Origin: Rhodoluna limnophila
Lineage (GTDB): Bacteria > Actinomycetota > Actinomycetes > Actinomycetales > Microbacteriaceae
Assembly: GCF_005845365.1 (NCBI RefSeq)
Contig: NZ_CP040509.1
Coordinates: 682,001 to 746,000 of the forward strand
DNA: 64,000 nucleotides
Reading direction: 5' to 3'
Shown: piece by piece, positions 47,669 through 56,293 of the stretch
How positions within the stretch are numbered: position 1 is the stretch's first letter
How the letters are laid out: every line of letters begins with the position of its first letter
The notes under the pieces: generated by a model
Seen by the model: only the letters and a program-made list of their open reading frames with translations
What the model was told of the DNA's origin: nothing
The model's database searches: none
Program-made: the position numbers and the translations under genes

Positions 47669-48480
47669 TGGAATTCCTTCCAAAGAAGGTTAGAACCTCT
47701 ACTCTCAAAGAATTTAAGGCAAACGGGCACAAGTTCAGTTGCCTTACCAGTTATGACCACCTGACAGCCGGTCTGTTTGATCAATCTGGGATAGACGTTC
47801 TCTTGGTGGGCGATTCCGCCGCTGATAACAGCTTGGGGTACTCGAGCACTTTGCCCATCACGGTAGCCGAGATGGCAACCTTTGGTCGCGCAGTGGCGTC
47901 GGCAGCTCAACGCGCGCTTGTCGTTATTGACATGCCGTTTGGCTCGTACGAGACAGGCCCCGCGGACGCCCTCGCAAACGCGATAGCGCTAATGAAGCCA
48001 ACTGGTGCTGATGCCGTGAAGCTTGAAGGTGGCCAACGAAGTGCAGAACAGATTCGCACTCTTGTGGAGGCTGGAATCCCGGTTATGGGACACATTGGCT
48101 TCACACCGCAGAGCGTCAATGTTCTGGGCGGCTTTAAGATTCAAGGTCGCGGAGATGCAGCCGAACAATTGCTTGAGGACGCCCTAGCCGTCCAGAATGC
48201 GGGTGGATTTGCAGTAGTACTCGAAATGGTTCCATCAGCAATCGCCGGTGAAATTAGCTCCAAGCTAGACATTCCAACGATTGGAATTGGCGCTGGCCCG
48301 CAGGTTGATGGTCAAATTTTGGTCTGGACGGATTTTGCTGGCATGACAGCAGGCCGGCCAAGGAAGTTTGTCAAGCGCTATGCAAACCTCGGGGAACAAC
48401 TGGCATCAGCAGCATCGAACTACCGAACTGAAGTGGCTAACGGGGAGTTTCCAACGGCTAACCATTCATTCGAGGACTAG
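47668..48480 (+). CDS. panB: 3-methyl-2-oxobutanoate hydroxymethyltransferase
   Basis: Adds a hydroxymethyl group from methylene-tetrahydrofolate to 2-oxoisovalerate, the first committed step to pantothenate and CoA. 270 aa. Mg-binding LLVGDSAADNSLGY near residue 45, DMPFGSY (about 90), KLEGG (about 112), GHIGFTPQSVNVLGGF (about 135) and the late VPSAIAGEISSKLDIPTIGI segment with the catalytic Glu. Translationally coupled to the RidA-like gene. The 3' end overlaps that of a convergent 65-aa gene by 4 bp. Confidence 0.96.
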   Translation: MEFLPKKVRTSTLKEFKANGHKFSCLTSYDHLTAGLFDQSGIDVLLVGDSAADNSLGYSSTLPITVAEMATFGRAVASAAQRALVVIDMPFGSYETGPADALANAIALMKPTGADAVKLEGGQRSAEQIRTLVEAGIPVMGHIGFTPQSVNVLGGFKIQGRGDAAEQLLEDALAVQNAGGFAVVLEMVPSAIAGEISSKLDIPTIGIGAGPQVDGQILVWTDFAGMTAGRPRKFVKRYANLGEQLASAASNYRTEVANGEFPTANHSFED

Positions 48481-48674
48481 TCCTGCTCCTCTGCCTTCCG
48501 CCAGGCTTCAGAGCGCAACCGAATAGTCTGCAGAGCTTCTGCAGCCTCCTGCGAGGTCGCAAACGGTCCTACCCGATTAGGTGAAGGCGATTTGCGACCC
48601 ACCTCAATCTTTAGCGTCTTCAGATTGAACCAGTACTCCGGTTTTTCCTCATGTTCTGAGTATGAACTTTCCAT
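48477..48674 (-). CDS. Small SPOR-like protein
   Basis: 65 aa. Reads as the short actinobacterial protein often found before map: YWFNLKTLKIEVGRKS...RVGPFATSQEAAEALQTIRLRSEAW. The pattern (aromatic start, RxGPFAT, helix of EAAEAL) resembles half of a SPOR repeat. AAAGGGG lies 5 nt before the ATG. Divergent from map and convergent with panB. Function unknown. Confidence 0.8.
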   Translation of the reverse strand: MESSYSEHEEKPEYWFNLKTLKIEVGRKSPSPNRVGPFATSQEAAEALQTIRLRSEAWRKAEEQD

Positions 48675-48713
48675 TTGAACCCCTTTTGTGAAAAGCCTAG
48701 CCCCAACGCAAAA

Positions 48714-48719
48714 TAGACT
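48714..48719 (+). promoter_or_regulatory. -10 box of map, leaderless geometry
   Basis: TAGACT, 6 nt, then ATG at 48726; same hexamer and spacing as lipB. Confidence 0.5.
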
Positions 48720-48725
48720 TTAGTA

Positions 48726-49595
48726 ATGCCTCGCGATTCGAAAACTGGCCATCTGATTCCCGGTGCCCTTAGTCCAACCCGGCAAGTTCCGGCAGAAATT
48801 GCCAGACCGGCCTACGTTGGCAAAAAGTCGCCTGCGCCTTGGACTGGTGGCGACGTTCGAACACCGAGTGAAATCGCCAAGATCCGAGCCGCGGGTCGTA
48901 TTGCCGCGCAGGCAATTGAACTGGTCGGAAAGCATGCCGTACCAGGAGTCACAACCGATGAACTTGATCGCATCGGGCACGAGTTCTTGATTGGCCAGGG
49001 CGCGTATCCATCAACCCTCGGTTACAGAGGTTTCCCAAAGTCGCTCTGCTCGTCAATCAACGAGGTCATCTGCCACGGCATTCCTGACGATACAGTCCTT
49101 CAGGAAGGTGACATCGTCAACATTGACATCACCGCGTTCAAGGACGGCTTCCACGGAGATAGCAATCAGACTTTCAAAGTTGGCGAAGTCTCGGATGAAG
49201 TTAGCCTTCTGGTCGAGCGCACACACGAGGCCATGATGCGGGGAATTCGGGCAGCCACAGTCGGTCGCCAAGTGAACATCATCGGCCGCGCCATCGAAAC
49301 TTATGCAAAGCGCTTCAACTATGGGGTGGTTCGTGACTTTACCGGTCACGGGATCGGCGAGGCTTTCCATTCCGGACTAATCATTCCCCACTACGACTCA
49401 TCACCGGCGTACGACACCGAGATTAAGGTAGGTATGGTGTTTACCATCGAGCCGATGCTTACCCTCGGCACGCACGAATGGAACATGTGGTCGGACAACT
49501 GGACCGTAGTCACGCGAGATAGCAGCATTACCGCTCAGTTTGAGCACACTATTGCCATCACCGAGGATGGCCCGGAAATCCTTACTCTTCCTTAG
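48726..49595 (+). CDS. map: Methionine aminopeptidase, type I
   Basis: Removes the initiator methionine from nascent proteins. 289 aa, with the N-terminal extension (about 40 residues, Pro-rich) seen in actinobacterial MAPs. Metal ligands: [19 protein letters not shown] (two Asp), [11 protein letters not shown] (His), [10 protein letters not shown] (Glu) and QFEHTIAIT (Glu). Leaderless start. Followed 8 nt later by the polyphosphate glucokinase gene. Confidence 0.96.
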   Translation: MPRDSKTGHLIPGALSPTRQVPAEIARPAYVGKKSPAPWTGGDVRTPSEIAKIRAAGRIAAQAIELVGKHAVPGVTTDELDRIGHEFLIGQGAYPSTLGYRGFPKSLCSSINEVICHGIPDDTVLQEGDIVNIDITAFKDGFHGDSNQTFKVGEVSDEVSLLVERTHEAMMRGIRAATVGRQVNIIGRAIETYAKRFNYGVVRDFTGHGIGEAFHSGLIIPHYDSSPAYDTEIKVGMVFTIEPMLTLGTHEWNMWSDNWTVVTRDSSITAQFEHTIAITEDGPEILTLP

Positions 49596-49603
49596 GAGCA
49601 GAC

Positions 49604-50362
49604 ATGGCAAAGATTGCAATTGGAATTGACATTGGCGGTACCGGAATTAAGGGTGCTCTCGTCGATGTTTCAAGCGGCGAGCTGCTCTCCAGCAGAGTTC
49701 GCATCGAGACTCCTGAGGGCGGCCGGCCTAACGACATCGCTGAAGTGCTTAAGGTTCTGATCTCACAGATTCCGGGTGCGACTCCAGATCTTCCGGTCGG
49801 CATCTGCTTTCCCGCTGTGGTCCAACACGGTGTCACTATGTCAGCCGCAAATGTTTCTCCTGAGTGGATTGGGCTCGACGCCGATTCTCTATTCACCAAA
49901 TCGCTCGGACGTCCGGTCCATGTGATCAACGACGCAGATGCCGCAGGTGTTGCTGAGGTCAAGTTTGGGGCAGGTCGTAAACAAGATGGCCTAGTCATCA
50001 TGACCACGTTGGGTACCGGAATTGGCACCGCCTTATTCCTTAATGGAAAGCTCGTGCCCAACACAGAGCTAGGTCATCTAGAAATTGATGGCGTTGATTA
50101 TGAATCTAAAGCCTCATTCGCAGCCAAAGAACGTGAAGAACTGGGTTGGGACACCTGGGCCGAGCGACTTCAAAAGTACTACTCGACGCTTGAACGACTT
50201 TTCAGCCCCGACCTCTTCATCATCGGTGGCGGTGTCTCTAAACAGCACGAGGAATTTGTTCCGCTACTAAAACTTCGCGCCAAGGTAGTTCCAGCAAAGA
50301 AGCGCAACAACGCCGGCATACTTGGAGCGGCTGCGCTGGCGATTCGGTCAACTAAGAATTAG
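49604..50362 (+). CDS. ppgK: Polyphosphate glucokinase
   Basis: ROK-type kinase phosphorylating glucose with polyphosphate (and often ATP). 252 aa, the short PPGK length. The phosphate-binding [16 protein letters not shown] (about 5-20), [40 protein letters not shown] (catalytic region) and [15 protein letters not shown] are clear. GGAGCAG upstream of the ATG. Its stop codon abuts the 3' end of rnpB on the opposite strand. Confidence 0.92.
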   Translation: MAKIAIGIDIGGTGIKGALVDVSSGELLSSRVRIETPEGGRPNDIAEVLKVLISQIPGATPDLPVGICFPAVVQHGVTMSAANVSPEWIGLDADSLFTKSLGRPVHVINDADAAGVAEVKFGAGRKQDGLVIMTTLGTGIGTALFLNGKLVPNTELGHLEIDGVDYESKASFAAKEREELGWDTWAERLQKYYSTLERLFSPDLFIIGGGVSKQHEEFVPLLKLRAKVVPAKKRNNAGILGAAALAIRSTKN

Positions 50363-50708
50363 TGGATGGGCCGGCTATTACGCCGGGTTCTGTACCAAAA
50401 GGTGACGGTCATCTATCTAGGAATGCCGTTGCCGGCACTCTCGAGCGGTCTACCCGAGAACATGAGCGAGCAGCTCTTAACGTTCTCTGTCTGACCTTGC
50501 TTCAAACGAGGTTTACATAGCCGCCATGTTCACACACGGCGCTGGTGGTCTCTTACACCACCGTTTCACCCTTACCGCAAAGCGGCGGTTTACTTTCTGT
50601 TGCACTATCTCGCGGGTTACCCCGGGTGGCCGTTAGCCACCGTCTTGCTCTATGAAGCCCGGACGTTCCTCGATGTTGCCATCGCGACCGTCTTGCCGAC
50701 CCATCCGA
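50363..50708 (-). ncRNA. rnpB: RNase P RNA (bacterial type A)
   Basis: Catalytic RNA that trims tRNA 5' leaders. On the minus strand the molecule begins near 50708 with GGATGGGTCGG, which pairs with CCGGCCCATCC at its 3' end (P1). Conserved core elements are readable: GAGGAACGTCCGGGCTTCATAG-type CR-I near the 5' end, GGTAAGGGTGAAACGGTGG, AGAG in the middle and ACAGAACCCGGC before the 3' end. Size about 345 nt is typical. Ends are estimated to within a few bases. Confidence 0.95.
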
Positions 50709-50731
50709 TAAAAGACTACTGGCTAAATGCC

Positions 50732-51886
50732 TTAGAGGTGACTTGTTGAATTTATCGTGACGACCTCAGCGCTTTGGCTGCCCCAAAACCTCAACACCGA
50801 TAGAGAACAGGGCGCGACCTGTGGTCGCCAGTAGCCAGAAATGCCAGACTCCATGGCCTCTCGGATGATTCCCCGAATTGGCATGACGTGACTAACTACC
50901 ACGACTGTCTTACCTGCGTGTTGAATGAGTATCTCCTGTAGGCCAAGCATGACGCGCTGATCGAAGGCCTCTAAAGATTCACCGTTCGGCGGCGAGACAC
51001 TCCATGAGCCCTGCCACGCCGAGAACTCGGCCGGCCACTGGCTCTTAACCTCGTCATTGGTGTGCCCATCCCAGTCGCCGAATGAGATCTCAGCAATCTC
51101 AGGCAGAGTGCTTACGCCGAGGCCAAGTTCGTTGGCGATGATGTTTGCTGTGTCCTGCGTTCGCTGAATCGGTGATGCCACAATCGCCGAAATGGGCGCG
51201 ATGTGAGCCCAAGGCCCCTTCGAACCAATTTCCGCCAAGGCTTTTGCCGCTGCGCGAGCATCAGCGCGACCTAGGTCAGAGAGACCAGGATTTTCACCGC
51301 CGCTGCCAGAAATTCGCTTGGATTCTGTCAAATGGGTGCGCCCATGGCGTACCAGCACAAGAGTGGTTAGCGGCTCGGTTACCTCATCTGGGCTACGAAC
51401 CGAACTCGGCTTTACCTGATTGAACTCAGCAACCGGAGAGCGTTGCTTAGCGCCCTCACTGTGAACAATCGAGTCCTCGCGCTCATCCATTGCCTTATTG
51501 GCCAACGCGTCTGCACGTGAATTCTCTTCACGAGGAATCCACATCCAGCGAACCTGAACATTAGCTACAAGTCGCTGCACCTGACTGCCGATCTGGATCA
51601 TGTCTGGGTGCTTGATCTTCCAACGGCCTGCCATTTGCTCAATAACGAGTTTGGAGTCCATACGAACCAAAATCCGTGCCTCTGGATTTAGCTCGATTGC
51701 CGCTTCGAGCCCTGATTTCAATGCCAAATACTCTGCAACGTTGTTAGTTGCGATGCCAATGTACCTAGCAATCTCGATCAAGACTTCGCCACTGTCAGCA
51801 TCGATAACAACTGCGCCCGAACCGGCAAGACCTGGATTACCTCGAGAGCCGCCATCAGCCTCGATTATGAGATTGCTTGCCGCCAC
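50732..51886 (-). CDS. Bifunctional RNase HI / acid phosphatase (CobC-like) fusion
   Basis: 384 aa. N-terminal RNase HI domain (about 1-140): IEADGGSRGNPG, TNNVAEYLAL, RMDSKLVIEQMAG and ENSRADALANKAMD carry the DEDD residues. A Ser/Glu-rich linker (about 140-170) leads to a histidine phosphatase domain (LVLVRHGRTHLTES with the catalytic RHG; VVVVSHVMPIRG with the second His). This fusion is characteristic of actinobacteria (Rv2228c-like); the phosphatase half is annotated as alpha-ribazole phosphatase in relatives. GTG start overlaps the upstream stop by one base. Confidence 0.94.
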   Translation of the reverse strand: MAASNLIIEADGGSRGNPGLAGSGAVVIDADSGEVLIEIARYIGIATNNVAEYLALKSGLEAAIELNPEARILVRMDSKLVIEQMAGRWKIKHPDMIQIGSQVQRLVANVQVRWMWIPREENSRADALANKAMDEREDSIVHSEGAKQRSPVAEFNQVKPSSVRSPDEVTEPLTTLVLVRHGRTHLTESKRISGSGGENPGLSDLGRADARAAAKALAEIGSKGPWAHIAPISAIVASPIQRTQDTANIIANELGLGVSTLPEIAEISFGDWDGHTNDEVKSQWPAEFSAWQGSWSVSPPNGESLEAFDQRVMLGLQEILIQHAGKTVVVVSHVMPIRGIIREAMESGISGYWRPQVAPCSLSVLRFWGSQSAEVVTINSTSHL

Positions 51887-52599
51887 TAGCGGACCAAGAA
51901 TGCTTGGCAGTCAGGGCAGGTAGCAAACTCATCGAACGGAAGAGCGTTGATTTCTGCAAGAGCGGTTGCGCCAATACCGATGCGGCAGGCACCGCACTCG
52001 CGACCCACTAGGCGGCCAACAGCAATCGAGCGTTCAAGCTTCTTCTCGTAGGCCTGCAGGAGATCAGGCGCGGTCGAGGCAGCCTGCTGCGCTCTGCGCT
52101 GAGTCAAAAGGTCCAGACCCGAGCGAAGTTTTATAACCTCTACTTCGACAGCGGCCTCTTTAGTTGCAATCTCGGCGTCGAGGCTAGACTTACGGGCCAT
52201 TACCTCGTCAAACGAAGCTAGGCATTCGTCTTTGCGCTCAAGAATCTGAAGTTCGGCGTCTTCTAAATCAGACTGTCTGCGAGCAAGAGTGGCCAATTCT
52301 GCTTGGATACCCTGCGCATCCTTTGCCGAAGTTGTTTGATTGAGTAGGGCATTGTCTTTTTTTACCCTCTCTTCTACCAGCTTGAGGTCTGCTTCAGCTC
52401 GTTTGAGTTCAAGCTCCACGGTGTCCAAAGCATTACGCGCTTCGATGAGCTCGGTTGCCAAAGAAAGCTGCTGTGCTCTGAGGGTCTCAAACTGGTGACC
52501 GTTGGTCAGCTGTGCAAGAGCAGTTTTTGATCTCTTAATCTCAAGGTCCAACTCCCCCAGACTCAATAGTTCAGTCTGCTGATTATTGGTTGCTTTCAT
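51886..52599 (-). CDS. Coiled-coil C4-type zinc-ribbon protein
   Basis: 237 aa. Residues about 10-170 form a long coiled coil (heptad-rich, many Glu/Leu/Ala). The C-terminus has a Cys4 ribbon: CGACRIGI (about 200-207) and CPDCQAFLV. Related to the DUF164/CdsZ family. Roles proposed for relatives are in nucleic acid binding; not known here. Regularly placed between nif3-like and the RNase H fusion in actinobacteria, as in this window. AAAGAGAG precedes the ATG. Confidence 0.87.
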   Translation of the reverse strand: MKATNNQQTELLSLGELDLEIKRSKTALAQLTNGHQFETLRAQQLSLATELIEARNALDTVELELKRAEADLKLVEERVKKDNALLNQTTSAKDAQGIQAELATLARRQSDLEDAELQILERKDECLASFDEVMARKSSLDAEIATKEAAVEVEVIKLRSGLDLLTQRRAQQAASTAPDLLQAYEKKLERSIAVGRLVGRECGACRIGIGATALAEINALPFDEFATCPDCQAFLVR

Positions 52600-52631
52600 T
52601 TACTGCTCTCTTTTGAATTGGTACTACAAGT

Positions 52632-53450
52632 TTACTGAGTGATGACAAAGTCCCAGGGGTCAGTCCGAAGTTGGCTAACCACAAATTGGACCTGAGGAAA
52701 CTTCTCCGACAACTGATTTGCGGCAACGTCCAGCCAGAGCCATTCGCTTGCCCAGTGTGAAACATCGATGATTGCCGGCCCCGTGCCCTGAGTAAGCGCG
52801 TACTCTCGTGCATCTTGAACCGGATGATGTCTTAGGTCCGAACTCATGTAGACGTCGGCGCCGGATGAAATTGCGTCGCCAATAAAAGAGTCACCGGCAC
52901 CACCACACAGTGCGACCGTTTGAACCAGTTGGGTAAATTCACCCGATACTCGCACACCAGTCGCGGTGGAAGGCATGACTTTAGCTATCCGCCGGGCTAA
53001 CTCACCAAGCGGCATCTTCTCTGGAAGGGTACCGATTCGTCCGTGTCCGACTCCCGGCGAGCTTTCGACCAGCGGTCGAATGTTGGCTAGACCAATGGCC
53101 TTTGCAATAACGTCAGACACTCCATTTTGAACAATGTCAGCATTGGTGTGTGCTGCGAACAGAGAGACTCCAGCTCTGACAGCTCTTGAGATCAAATGCC
53201 CCTTGGAGGTCTGTTCGGAAAGGCTGGTAACGCCCCGCATGAGAAACGGGTGGTGTGAGATCACCATGTCGAATGCGCCGTCGATTGCCTCGTCAAGCAC
53301 TGAAGAGGTTACATCAACGGTCAGCAGGACTCGCGAGATTTGCTGACGGGCGCTTCCTGAGACGAGCCCCGGAGCATCCCAGCCCTCGGCACCTGCGGTG
53401 GGCCACAAAACTTCTGCAGCGTCTATAAGACCTTTAATGGGTACGGACAT
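52632..53450 (-). CDS. Nif3-like dinuclear metal centre protein
   Basis: 272 aa, Nif3/YbgI/DUF34 family, which forms hexameric toroids with two metals per subunit. Metal ligands are visible: ISHHPFLM (His-His, about 64-71), AAHTNADIVQNGV (His/Asp, about 99) and late VSHWASEWLW (His, Glu). Biochemical role unsettled; a GTP cyclohydrolase I type 2-like or metallochaperone function has been proposed for relatives. Starts 2 nt after the CodB-like permease gene. Confidence 0.92.
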   Translation of the reverse strand: MSVPIKGLIDAAEVLWPTAGAEGWDAPGLVSGSARQQISRVLLTVDVTSSVLDEAIDGAFDMVISHHPFLMRGVTSLSEQTSKGHLISRAVRAGVSLFAAHTNADIVQNGVSDVIAKAIGLANIRPLVESSPGVGHGRIGTLPEKMPLGELARRIAKVMPSTATGVRVSGEFTQLVQTVALCGGAGDSFIGDAISSGADVYMSSDLRHHPVQDAREYALTQGTGPAIIDVSHWASEWLWLDVAANQLSEKFPQVQFVVSQLRTDPWDFVITQ

Positions 53451-53452
53451 TG

Positions 53453-55465
53453 TTACTCCAAAATCCCTAGAACGTCGAGCAATTCGGTGCGTCGAGCTTC
53501 GATTGCAAGCACCTCGGCCTCCTGGCGTTTAATCCGCGGTATTCCTGTGGCCACGGGAACTAGTACCCCAATCGCCAATGCGACTAGGACACCGAAATTC
53601 GTACTCAGCCAGTAATCAGGGTTAGTCAATGATGGCGCCAAGTAGCCAAGCCAGGTCAAGCCTGGCGATGAAGCATCGACCAGACCAAGTCCGATGACTG
53701 ATGCAACAAACCAACCTGCAAGATTCAAAACGTTAACGCTTTTGTAAAAGCCGTAAGTTCGGCTCAAAGAAATCTCGTGATACGCGATTCTCCGGATTAG
53801 TACATCTGCAGCAAAAATGCCAGACCACGCTGCCATCGGGACGGCGAAAAATACGGCATAGTCCGCAACCAGATTCCAAGCGAAATCAGTACTGACTGAA
53901 TAGACCACAAGCCCCGCAATTAGTGCCACCAAAATCGCCAGAGCGGGTTGGGCGACAATTGGCCTTAACTTCAGGCCAAGAGCGTGTAGGCCAAGGTTGG
54001 TTGAGTACTGGGACATTGCCAAAATAACGGCAAGCGACACCAGCGCGCTTACCCCGAGAACGGCAGCCAACCACGGATAGCCGTAGGCGGCCAGCGCCGA
54101 AACAAAGTTTGCCTCATATGCGCCACGGAACTCTGGCCCGAACGTGCGCATTCCTCTAGCGAGAGCAAGACCGAATGAACCGAACAAGGTTGGAATGATT
54201 GCCAAACTAATGAAGGCAAGACCGACAACCTTTGCCCCCAACTGACTTGCTGAAAGTTTCCGAGCAAAATCGGCACCGGTCCCAGACCAAGCCAATCCGA
54301 ATATCGAAAATATGAGCGTGGCACTGGCAAAGGTTGCAACCCAGCTTCGATTGCTTTCGAGTAAGAGGTCATTCCAGGCAATGCCCGAAGTTGTCACTGA
54401 AATCAACAGCAGACCCACAACCGCACCGATAGTGCCCGCAATTTGCTGTGCTTTGAACAGAACCTTCCCGCCGTAGAAAGCTAACGCGGAGGCAATTATC
54501 AGGACTGCAACGGGCGCGACTAGAGCTACACCATTGAATGGAATGGTTTGGGAAGCAGAAGCGTCAACCGACTCGCTCATCACAAAAAGTGACCACAGCA
54601 GGACGGAGGACCAAAAAACCCTGGACAAGACTAAGACAATTGCCGGAGCAGCGTTTGCGCCCACACCAAAGGCTGCCCGCGAAAGAAAGACCGTTGCCAA
54701 ACCGCTTCTTTTACCCGCCAGCGAACCAATTGAAATCACTGAAGCCGATGCCAAAGAGGCCAGAGCAACAGCCAAAACCCCTTGCAGGAAGGACACGTCA
54801 AACTGTCCCAGAATTGCGCCCATGCCAAAAGGCAGTACTGATCCGCTCAGTCCAAGCCAGGCCCAAAACTGAGATATAGCCTGGCTTCGACGATTTACAC
54901 GGGGTTCTGAATCGACTGTGATGACTTCTGCCGCAAGGCTTGGAGCAGGTACCGGATCTGGAACCGGCACAGGAACAGAACTTGGAACTGGTGCAGCAAC
55001 TGACTGCAAAACTGAATCCGCGGACACAGGCTCCGGCGAAATCTGAGGGGCAATGGAAGGCAGATCCGTTGGCGCAGTGTCGACCTCGGTCTCGACCTCG
55101 ACCCACGCAGAACCCAGAACTTGAGGGGCCTCCCGATCGCTTGATGGAAGCAGAACGCCTGATGTGTCCGGAAGATCATTTTCTATTTGATTGAAATTCG
55201 GGGCCGGAAGCGGCGGAAGGCCACTTCGCTGACGCATGGCGTTTTCTAGAGCCCAAAGTGCTTGAGGCGTGCCGTTCTGCTGCATTTTCTCAACCCAAGT
55301 TGAGAACTGCACATTGTCTTCTGCTCGAAGTTTGGCCTGTTCCTCTAAGAAGGCCATAGCCTCCAGAGTGCCCTCGTAGTCCGACCGTACCCGACCTAAT
55401 GCCTCTTGAAGATCACTGTCAGATAGCGACCGCTGAGAAGGCGGGATGTATGAGCTGGAGTCCAT
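53453..55465 (-). CDS. Purine/cytosine permease-like (CodB/NCS1) protein with long N-terminal extension
   Basis: 670 aa. Residues about 225-640 form roughly twelve hydrophobic helices with the NCS1/CodB-type segment LSRAAFGVGANAAPAIVLVL (about 258-277). Residues 1-200 are hydrophilic: a helical, probably coiled part (LSDSDLQEALGRVRSDYEG, then LEAMAFLEEQAKLRAEDN) and a Pro/Val-rich linker (about 130-190). Such an extension is not part of ordinary CodB. Start at ATG 55465, set by TAGAAT 7 nt upstream; a longer open frame runs into the terminator and tRNA-Val and is rejected. Substrate unknown. Confidence 0.82.
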   Translation of the reverse strand: MDSSSYIPPSQRSLSDSDLQEALGRVRSDYEGTLEAMAFLEEQAKLRAEDNVQFSTWVEKMQQNGTPQALWALENAMRQRSGLPPLPAPNFNQIENDLPDTSGVLLPSSDREAPQVLGSAWVEVETEVDTAPTDLPSIAPQISPEPVSADSVLQSVAAPVPSSVPVPVPDPVPAPSLAAEVITVDSEPRVNRRSQAISQFWAWLGLSGSVLPFGMGAILGQFDVSFLQGVLAVALASLASASVISIGSLAGKRSGLATVFLSRAAFGVGANAAPAIVLVLSRVFWSSVLLWSLFVMSESVDASASQTIPFNGVALVAPVAVLIIASALAFYGGKVLFKAQQIAGTIGAVVGLLLISVTTSGIAWNDLLLESNRSWVATFASATLIFSIFGLAWSGTGADFARKLSASQLGAKVVGLAFISLAIIPTLFGSFGLALARGMRTFGPEFRGAYEANFVSALAAYGYPWLAAVLGVSALVSLAVILAMSQYSTNLGLHALGLKLRPIVAQPALAILVALIAGLVVYSVSTDFAWNLVADYAVFFAVPMAAWSGIFAADVLIRRIAYHEISLSRTYGFYKSVNVLNLAGWFVASVIGLGLVDASSPGLTWLGYLAPSLTNPDYWLSTNFGVLVALAIGVLVPVATGIPRIKRQEAEVLAIEARRTELLDVLGILE

Positions 55466-55472
55466 AGGGGAA

Positions 55473-55478
55473 ATTCTA
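55473..55478 (-). promoter_or_regulatory. -10 box of the CodB-like gene, leaderless geometry
   Basis: TAGAAT on the minus strand, 7 nt, then ATG at 55465. Confidence 0.5.
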
Positions 55479-55507
55479 GTGTCGGCGCTGAACAGGACAG
55501 CAAAAGC

Positions 55508-55540
55508 AAAATCCCCAGACACATCGTGTCTGGGGATTTC
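55508..55540 (-). terminator. Terminator after tRNA-Val (TAC)
   Basis: Perfect 12-bp stem ATCCCCAGACAC/GTGTCTGGGGAT with a 3-nt loop; TTTT follows on the minus strand. Confidence 0.88.
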
Positions 55541-55545
55541 ATTTG

Positions 55546-55618
55546 TGGGCCCTACCGGGATCGAACCGATGACATCCACGGTGTAAGCGTGGCGCTCTAC
55601 CAGCTGAGCTAAAGGCCC
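55546..55618 (-). tRNA. tRNA-Val (TAC)
   Basis: Cloverleaf on the minus strand: acceptor GGGCCTT/AGGGCCC (one G-U pair), anticodon arm CCACG-CTTACAC-CGTGG (anticodon TAC), T arm GGTTCGATCCC. CCA not encoded. Second valine isoacceptor in the window. Confidence 0.93.
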
Positions 55619-55656
55619 CTCTTTCGAGGGCTGCAGCGAACTGCAACTCGAAAGAG
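55619..55656 (-). promoter_or_regulatory. Leader hairpin immediately 5' of tRNA-Val (TAC)
   Basis: Perfect 10-bp inverted repeat CTCTTTCGAG/CTCGAAAGAG, 18-nt spacer, directly abutting the mature tRNA 5' end. TAGGCT just upstream (minus strand) is a candidate -10, so the hairpin would form the pre-tRNA leader. It could also serve the end of the peroxiredoxin mRNA, but no U-tract follows. Confidence 0.4.
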
Positions 55657-55686
55657 CCTACCGCATAAATGTGGTGGAATGCCAAA

Positions 55687-56145
55687 TTACAGCGAAGCTA
55701 GTGCTCGTTTGTACTCATCAAGGCTTCTAGCCTGACCTGGGGCGGTGACGAACTTAGCCACTAGATCGCCGTCTTTATTGATCACAAACGTAGCGCGATT
55801 GGCGATTCCAGCATCTTCGATGAAGACACCATACTGCTTGGCAACCGCACCGTGAGGCCAGAAATCAGCTAGAACGGAGAACTCGTACTTCTCTTCTTCG
55901 GCGAACTTCTTCTGAACAAACTTTGAGTCCACTGAGATGGCAAGCAGCTCTACGTCAGCAGACTGGAACTGTGCGAAGTTATCTCGGAGCTCACACAACT
56001 CGCCGGTGCAGATACCCGAGAATGAAAGAGGGTAGAACACCAAGACCACAGGTTTCTTGCCAGCAAAATCAGACAACTTTACGGTTGCACCGAATTGATT
56101 AACCAGTTCAAAATCTGGTGCCTTGTCGCCGATAAGTAGTGTCAT
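55687..56145 (-). CDS. Peroxiredoxin (AhpE/Bcp-like)
   Basis: Thiol peroxidase reducing hydrogen peroxide and organic hydroperoxides. 152 aa, AhpC/TSA fold. Peroxidatic Cys46 in YPLSFSGICTGELC, close to the PLxFTGICxGEL form of mycobacterial AhpE, but with a second Cys51 five residues on. The C-terminal RATFVINKDGDLVAKFVTAPG is conserved. I start at ATG 56145 (AAGGAG and AGGA upstream); an open frame upstream to 56271 overlaps aceE and is not needed. Divergent from aceE. Confidence 0.9.
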   Translation of the reverse strand: MTLLIGDKAPDFELVNQFGATVKLSDFAGKKPVVLVFYPLSFSGICTGELCELRDNFAQFQSADVELLAISVDSKFVQKKFAEEEKYEFSVLADFWPHGAVAKQYGVFIEDAGIANRATFVINKDGDLVAKFVTAPGQARSLDEYKRALASL

Positions 56146-56293
56146 TCCTAAATTCTCCTTTGGTCTTTTACTAATTCTGCGGTCAAGAACCGGCAAAACT
56201 AACATTTGCTTCCCTTTGTCGTCATAAACTTTTAGAGGCTTTACCAAAGCCAATCGGAATTCTTTGTCCATCCCCCACGAAAGAGGATGTCAG

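Noticed and set aside
50363-50710. Possible small coding genes in the gap between ppgK and the RNase H fusion
   Set aside because: The whole interval is explained by RNase P RNA, with paired ends and the conserved core.
55466-55579. Upstream extension of the CodB-like gene
   Set aside because: The extension would translate a terminator and part of tRNA-Val (TAC); a -10 box 7 nt before ATG 55465 fixes the start.
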